Position numbers and translations under genes: made by a program. From positions 13,206,001 to 13,270,000 of the forward strand of contig NC_058158.1 of the NCBI RefSeq assembly GCF_020080835.1: 64,000 nt of DNA. Direction: 5' to 3'. Positions 58,307 to 64,000 of this stretch are shown piece by piece. The notes beneath the pieces were generated by a model. It saw only the letters and a list, made by a program, of their open reading frames with translations, searched no databases and had not been told where the DNA came from. The stretch's first letter is position 1. The number at the start of each line of letters is the position of its first letter. Origin of the DNA: Cotesia glomerata (lineage: Eukaryota > Arthropoda > Insecta > Hymenoptera > Braconidae).

Positions 58307-59585
58307 GGGGAGCCTGGAACACGAAGGCCCCCCTCATAAATTAGGTATAAATTTTTTTTTTTCCATTTTCCGTCGTTATGACCTCTATGATGTTTTTATG
58401 ATATTTTGGGCCAATAGTGATATGTGGGGCATAATGGGCCACTCGAAAAAAAAAATGTCACGAAAAAATTATTTTTTTTTTTTTAATTGTGATAAATTTA
58501 AAGAATTCTTTATTTTAGGCTTTTTTAGGTCAATGGTATTTATCTTGAGTAAAATGAATCAGAAAGAATTTAATGGAACTGAAAAATTAAAAAAAAAGTT
58601 GAATTAAATCGCTTATAAAAACTTGAAAACACAGTTTTTTAAATTAAAACAGTAATTATTATACTTATTATTAGTTATTGACCACGGTATCCTCTGCACC
58701 AGGCAGAAACCCAATCTCAAAGTTTTATTTGAATCCCTCCCAAGATGTCTTACTCTACGTAATTTATATTTTTAATTTTGATTTGATAAAAATATAGAAA
58801 AAAAAGGTCTGGTTCAAGATATTACGTATCTTAAAAGCTCAATCTGAAAACTCGTGATTTTAATCAATCTCAGCTAATGTAACCAATTTATTGCTAAATA
58901 ACATCTCTGTATTTTTTCTTGTACGTACGTAGGTAGGTTTAAAACCTCTAAGTACAATAAAAGAAATTAATTATATTATTAATTATTATTTATTATAAAT
59001 GTTTGATAATTAGGAAATCACATCGAGATAATTTAATGAATATATGATTATTCGCAATGATCACAGACATATTCGTCAGAATAATATTCGCCAATACCTG
59101 CGCAAGAATCATGAGACCATATTTATTAAAATTTTTACACTGAATCCATGACTCTGTGGATTCTGAGTAAAGTCAATTGCAATGAAGACAGTGGCAATCA
59201 TCATTTTTACATTTTAAATGTTTTTTTTTTTCAAGTTTTTTAATTTTGATTTTATTTTTTTTTTTCTGTTTAACTGAGGTCTTTTTTTTTGCTTCATTTT
59301 GATTTTTTTCTTTGAGTTCTCGGCGATACTTAAGACTCGTAAGAATCCTGGTTTTTCCTCGACGACGTTTTCTGGGAGGAGAATCTCTAGATTTTGATGG
59401 TAATTGTTTCAGTGAAAAAAAATTTTTTTATATGATTTTTTGGGGAGGGGGCCGTCGTACCCCAGAAAAAAAAAATTTTTTTTTCGATTTTTTTCAAAAT
59501 TTCAACTGATTCAAAAAGGAACAAATTTCAAAAGATACAAAAAGGAAAAATCGGCTTAAGGGGGCCGTCGTGCCCCAAGCTCCCC
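58307..59585 (-). mobile_element. Pogo-like DNA transposon relic with TA duplications
   Basis: GGGGAGCCTGGAACACGAAG at the left pairs with the right end GCCGTCGTGCCCCAAGCTCC, and TA flanks both (58305-58306 and 59586-59587). On the minus strand the right part encodes a basic tail with SPPRKRRRGKTRILTS, which resembles the C-terminus of pogo-type DDE transposases. No catalytic core remains in the 1.28 kb, so it is an internally deleted, non-autonomous relic. The end fragment at 37251 belongs to the same family. Confidence 0.7.
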
Positions 59586-59589
59586 TAAA

Positions 59590-61070
59590 TAGATTTTCTC
59601 AAAACTTGTTTGAATGAATAATATTAATCAGCAATTTTTCACAATTTATCTATGGAAATTTAGTATGTAATCCATTTTGCTAATGTCCAATCATCCAAAA
59701 TTTATTAAAATTGCTTACGGATATTGGGATAAAAAACAACCAGTTAAACTAATTATAAAACTCGCAATGTTTCGTATTTTTATTAATACTTAGGCAACTG
59801 AAAAAAATGATGAAAATTACAGTTTTTTTCTGTTTTTTGTCCAAGTACCCGTGAACAATTTCAATAAATTAAATATGCAAATTTTGTTGTTGTTATCTAT
59901 GAATTGTATTATACATATTAAATTAAAGAAATTTCTCCTCATTTTATTTTTCAGACGAAAAAAACATATAATGATCCATTGCTTGGTGACTATCTGAAAC
60001 ATATACACAGTATCAACTGGGGGTTCCACTGTTTCCATCATTAATTTTTAAAACCACTTTTCGCAATTAAAGTAACTAACGATGATCGAAAAACAACCTG
60101 GAATTAAAGAACACAAATAATAGAGTAAAGTCACCATCTTGAAATCAACGACACATGATCATCCAGCGATAAGATCCTTTCAAGGTGAGCAATGTATTTA
60201 AATTTATTAAAACAATTATTCTCGTATTTCTTTATAAGGAAAATTTCATTTGCACTAAATATGCAATAAATGCTAGTTATAAAATTTTGCGTGACATGAT
60301 TGACTGTATTTTGAAAATTTTATTTAAAAATTTATTGGCCAATGTTGCTGTAAGAAGTTTTCGATCGATATTTAAAGTTCAATGTAAAGTATTTTCCATC
60401 GCACTTCTCAATATTATAAACAAAACTACTTTGATAGGGGTGTGGTGCATGCCTACACAGAATTTGTTTTCATTTTGACAAAATTTATCTCCATACGAGT
60501 CATGCTAATGCGTTTCTTTTCACATAGAAAAATCTCTATACAAGATTAATTCTATACCGCGACATCACTACACACATAAAAATAATAAAAAGAATATCTA
60601 TACACAAGAATATCTCTCAGATTTTAAATCTCTACATAGTTTATCTCTACACAACCCTAATTACAAATCGTAAGCGCTTGACATTCGATTTAAGAAAATA
60701 AATAGAGTATTAACATTGATACATTTATAAAAAATCGGGAGTGAATTTTCACTCTCATTATTATGAGTATCGAAGTAAAAAAATAAAACACTCCGCATAC
60801 GGAGTAAATCTGAAGTTTTTTTTCAGTGGAGTGATTCCAAAGTGAATATGGATTTTAATAAAAACCAAATTACTAACAAATACTTCAAGCAATTTATCTG
60901 AAGTTTAAATTTGTAAATATTATTTATATTTCTCCAAAAAATTTGATTTTTTTGGAGCATTAAATCAAATCTTTATAAAGATTATTTTGCTTTCAAGTCT
61001 TGTTGAGAAATCATAATATAAAAAGTACAAAATAATTAATCATTAGCATTATTACGTTTAATTAAATAAT
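59590..61070. other. Unassigned stretch
   Basis: AT-rich sequence with short frames (59817-60041 minus, 60185-60478 plus) that lack domains. Words ATCTCTATACA and ATCTCTACACA recur at 60533-60660. I do not call a gene. Confidence 0.4.
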
Positions 61071-61200
61071 AGTATATTACACTATTAGGGCAAAAAGTTT
61101 GAGATTACTGCACTGCGCGCCATGATGCCCGAGGCGTAGCCGAGGGCATCGCGGCGCGCAGTTCAGAGCTCTCAAACTTCTGCCCGTATAGTGTATACTA
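61071..61200. repeat. GC-rich hairpin with AGTATATTACACTAT ends
   Basis: GGGCAAAAAGTTTGAGA at the left pairs with TCTCAAACTTCTGCCC at the right, and TGCGCGCC pairs with GGCGCGCA. GATGCCC and GGGCATC pair around GAGGCGTAGCCGA. The hairpin is far richer in CpG than its flanks. It may be a hairpin MITE. Confidence 0.85.
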
Positions 61201-61257
61201 TTTTTCTTTAGAGCCAGTCGAAAGTACGTAAAATATTTAATGTACTGCATCGAAAAA

Positions 61258-61655
61258 GAATTGATGCCTGCCCCCGACATTTGCGGCACGAGCGAAGCGA
61301 GGATGACACGCAAAATCGTGAAGCGTTCCACATTTTTTACAAATATAAATAATGCTGTGATGCGGGAAAGAATAGGAGTTACGGTAATTATTACGTGAAG
61401 CGTTCCACATTCACGTAACAGGATATTGGTAGGAAAGGATTGAGAAAGGAATGTGGAGAGGATCATCTTAATGTGAGTTTATAGAATATGCGAGAAAAAA
61501 TTATTAGATAGCTCGGACTGGGATTCGAACCCAGAACCTTCCGAAGACATGTCGGCTACTCTACCATTTGAGCTATCCGGTCTATACTAAATTTCCATTC
61601 GCTTATTCTATATACATTAAGCCACACCGTCCAGCTATCCGGGCAGGCATCAAAT
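61258..61655. mobile_element. Inverted-repeat unit carrying a tRNA-like gene
   Basis: TTGATGCCTGCCC near 61261 and its inverse GGGCAGGCATCAA near 61640 bracket the unit. Inside are two direct copies of GTGAAGCGTTCCACATT (about 61319 and 61396) and the tRNA-like sequence at 61511-61582. Confidence 0.6.
61511..61582 (-). tRNA. tRNA-like gene, cloverleaf nearly complete, anticodon-loop position TGT (likely a pseudogene)
   Basis: The 72-nt minus-strand sequence divides as expected. The acceptor strand GACCGGA pairs 5 of 7 with TCCGAGC. The D arm is GCTC/GAGT and the anticodon stem GCCGA/TCGGA pairs 4 of 5. A 5-nt variable loop precedes a perfect T stem CTGGG/CCCAG with loop TTCGAAT. The anticodon loop CATGTCT reads TGT (Thr) at 34-36. 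It has A at 33 instead of the near-universal U and a pyrimidine at 37. It also lies in a repeat unit, so a tRNA-derived pseudogene or SINE-type head is more likely than a working tRNA. Confidence 0.7.
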
Positions 61656-62181
61656 AAAAAAATTTTAATGTAAAATCAAATAAAAAATAATTAACAAACA
61701 TTTTTTTTGAAACATTTATAGATTAAATAAAACTGAAATTTCTTGAATTCAACAAACATAATAAAGATTATTCTCGGTTAAAAATAAAAAAAAAAAAACG
61801 AGCATATTATCTGCAAATGAACAATAATTAATAAAAATCAAATTAAATTGTTGTTACTGCGTACATTTTTCTAAATAATTCATTAATTACATAAAGTTGA
61901 TCCATTTTACACATGTCACTGTCAAACTGAATCTTAGTACAGTACAACCTGGTTATATGCTACATTGGATGATCTACTCACTCTTACGACAGTTATATCT
62001 TTATCTATATATGAAATATTTCAAGTAAGTAAAAGAAAGAAAGAAATAAATATAACCAAGTTGTATTTTACCATCAATCGTAAATGATCAGCGTAAACAA
62101 AACATAGTTAGTAACAAATGACTAATGTCAGTCGCGGTAACGAAAGCATTTTAAATGCTCGAAATAGGTGCAAAAGATGCG

Positions 62182-62460
62182 TACACGGAAAAAAGAAAAC
62201 TCGAAAAATTGCAGTATAAAATGTAAAATCGGTCCCGTCGTAATCAAAACTAGAAAAATTACAGTTTGAAATAATATTTTTCTAAATTCAATTTTTCAAT
62301 TAAATATTCAGAGCTTTCAATGTAAATATTACATTCTACAATGTAATTCTTATAAAATCTGTAATAATTATATTTGAAACTGTAATTTTTCCAGTTTTCA
62401 TCACGAAGCGCCACGTTGCATTATATAGTGTAATTTTTCGAGTTTTCTTTTTTTCGTGTA
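62182..62460. mobile_element. MITE, TA-CACGGAAAAAAG ends
   Basis: TACACGGAAAAAAGAAAACT with CGAAAAATTGCAGT at the left mirrors TGTAATTTTTCGAGTTTTCT with TTTTTCGTGTA at the right. Repeated TACAGTTT and AAACTGTAATTTTT words lie inside. It is about 279 bp with TA junctions. Confidence 0.85.
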
Positions 62461-64000
62461 CTTTCGACCGAGGTATAAAGAAAAATTAATTACTTTAATA
62501 ATCGCACTAAAATTAATTGACAAGTGGCAATTTTTAGGATCTAATAATGTATAAATTATTATAGAAAGCATTTATCAAAAAATGCTACTTGTAGAAATTA
62601 AAAATAAAAAACTAAATATTAAAATTTAATTGTTACATCAGACTAAGGAAACAAATTATATTAATTTAAAAAATCTCTAAATACGCATTCTGTAATTTTT
62701 AAACGAATAAATATTTTTTTTCATTTTGATGTGATAAAAGAAATAAAGAATTCACCCCGCGGAGTTTTTTTTATTACTAATAACATTAACATTCTTGATA
62801 TTTTGATATTTATATCACGAATAATTTAGAGAAAATAAAAGGCTAATTCGTATCTGCTTCCAGTATTTATTATTTATTTAGAAACTACCTTAATTTATTT
62901 AAACCTCAACATTTTTTAGTAAAATGGTAATTCAAAAATCGCTCGGAAAAATTTACCCCAAAATCTCTGAAAAATTGTCCGTTTAAAAATGAGAAGTTAT
63001 ACAGTTCCAAATAAAGTCTCAAACCTATTTTAATTTAAGAAAAAAAAAACTATTTGAATTTAAGCAAACGAAAAATTCTAATTTTGATCAATGGTAAAAC
63101 CTTTGCTTGCAAACAACATTAACCAAGCAATAGCTTTCGCCGCGGCACTCTACCATTAACTTAACGTATTTATAGGCTCGTTCATTTCGTTTTATGTTTC
63201 AATTTAGATGCATTGATACTCGTTCGTTTGCATATTATATTATAAACTACTATTCATTTATCCACTTGAATGTAGCCCCGCCTAAGTGTTCATTATTATG
63301 ATCCCTACATCGTATTGACACCCTCTTATAAGCTCGAGCAAGACATTCCGCACTCTGCTTACCTATTTACCGTTTGAGTATCGTCATTCATTTTAACATT
63401 TTGTTGTGATACTTACTGAAAATTTTATGGCTAACATTTGATCGTGATTACATTTCTTTTTTTTCTTTCGTAATGTTCATTCTAAATTTTTGCTTTAACT
63501 TCCAAGATCATTGGTCAGTATAATTTAATTTTTACACAAATTCTTCAATCGCAGACAGTTGGTGTTAATGATAATAATATTATTTATATTGTTATGATAA
63601 TAATATTATAACTGAAATTCTCATAACGTATTAAGGTTAAATATTTTAAATTTTTAAAAATTGTATTGGAATTTCTTGTTTGGAATTTCGTATAATTTAC
63701 ATATTGAGTAAGAAGTAAAACCTTCAGGTTTTAAACCAGCTCGATATTTTCTTCCCATGATCCATGAGCGGATGCACATTAAAAATTAATTAATAATGCA
63801 ACCATGACGAATTTTGGTTTGTTATTACCGGCATGATAGTAGCTATCATAAAAAGTAAATTTTACATTTTTAGCTGGTTATTATCCTTGTTAAACTTTAA
63901 AATGCAGTAGGATATAACCTGATCGATAAGGTAGGTAACATATTAAAGTACGACGGCGAAACATCAACAAGTTCTTAATGTACGTTTAAATAAATTGCTA
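62461..64000. other. Unassigned terminal stretch with a less AT-rich part
   Basis: The part at about 63080-63400 is less AT-rich (GCTTTCGCCGCGGCACTC, CTCTTATAAGCTCGAGC with a TATAA word) and non-repetitive. It could be regulatory DNA of a gene beyond the window. I see no coding frame. Confidence 0.35.

Noticed and set aside
60185..60478. 97-codon hydrophobic frame
   Set aside because: It starts at a non-ATG codon, has no recognisable motif, and is Phe/Ile/Lys-rich as expected in AT-rich DNA.
61077..61466. 129-codon minus-strand frame
   Set aside because: It runs through the GC-rich hairpin and the repeat unit next to the tRNA-like gene, with no domain. The open state follows from CpG-rich composition.
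61511..61582. Functional threonine tRNA
   Set aside because: Position 33 is A rather than U, position 37 is a pyrimidine and two acceptor pairs fail, so I describe it as tRNA-like, probably a pseudogene.

Overview
The window reads as nuclear DNA of an arthropod, most likely an insect, and a hymenopteran parasitoid is plausible. It is strongly AT-rich. Its one convincing host gene has short spliced introns (94-145 bp) with GTAAGT donors, a TATA box and an odorant-binding-protein-like product, and most of the rest is transposon-derived. There are no bacterial operons, ribosome-binding sites, CRISPR arrays or phage modules. The species assignment is inference from the sequence alone.

Layout. 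1-2.7 kb: a tandem array of about 113 bp units, a possible Pol III (SINE-like) head, and a repeat carrying a long CA microsatellite. 3.6-4.4 kb: a non-repetitive, less AT-rich island. 4.9-8.2 kb: a probable large element with inverted ends, filled with younger insertions. 10.9-12.1 kb: a four-exon gene for a secreted 154-residue protein with the spacing of an odorant-binding protein (OBP) but only three of the six canonical cysteines. 13.7-13.9 kb: a duplicated promoter plus exon 1 of a second such gene whose remaining exons are not visible. 14.1-15.2 kb: the best copy of the CA-microsatellite repeat. 17.5-18.3 and 21.9-23.3 kb: promoter-like islands. 30.4-35.9 kb: an intact CR1-group LINE (ORF1 and a 946-codon EN-RT ORF2) inserted into a 1 kb palindromic element. 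36.8-38.6 kb: several foldback/MITE units. 38.7-43.0 kb: a second, frameshifted LINE with a zinc-knuckle ORF1, inserted into a MITE. 44.4-45.4 kb: second copy of the 1 kb element, sitting in another repeat whose uninterrupted copy at 36.8 kb gives the empty site. 48.5-51.3 kb: a five-level nest of elements. 54.9-58.3 kb: a 3.4 kb segment bounded by about 135 bp inverted repeats and carrying a 157-codon ORF. 58.3-59.6 kb: a pogo-like DNA transposon relic with TA duplications. 61.1-61.7 kb: a GC-rich hairpin and a tRNA-like gene inside an inverted-repeat unit.

The genes do not form a pathway. The OBP-like gene and its orphan exon record a local tandem duplication broken by repeat insertion. The two LINE copies supply reverse transcriptase. 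Most small elements have ends of the form CACTGAAAAA with TA at the junction and are non-autonomous. I found no clear evidence of a new multi-gene system. The strongest leads are the cysteine-depleted OBP, the A|T-targeting palindromic family with a conserved small ORF, the nested-element stack, and the tRNA-bearing inverted-repeat element. Boundaries of repeats are hand-read and should be taken as accurate to a few bases at best.
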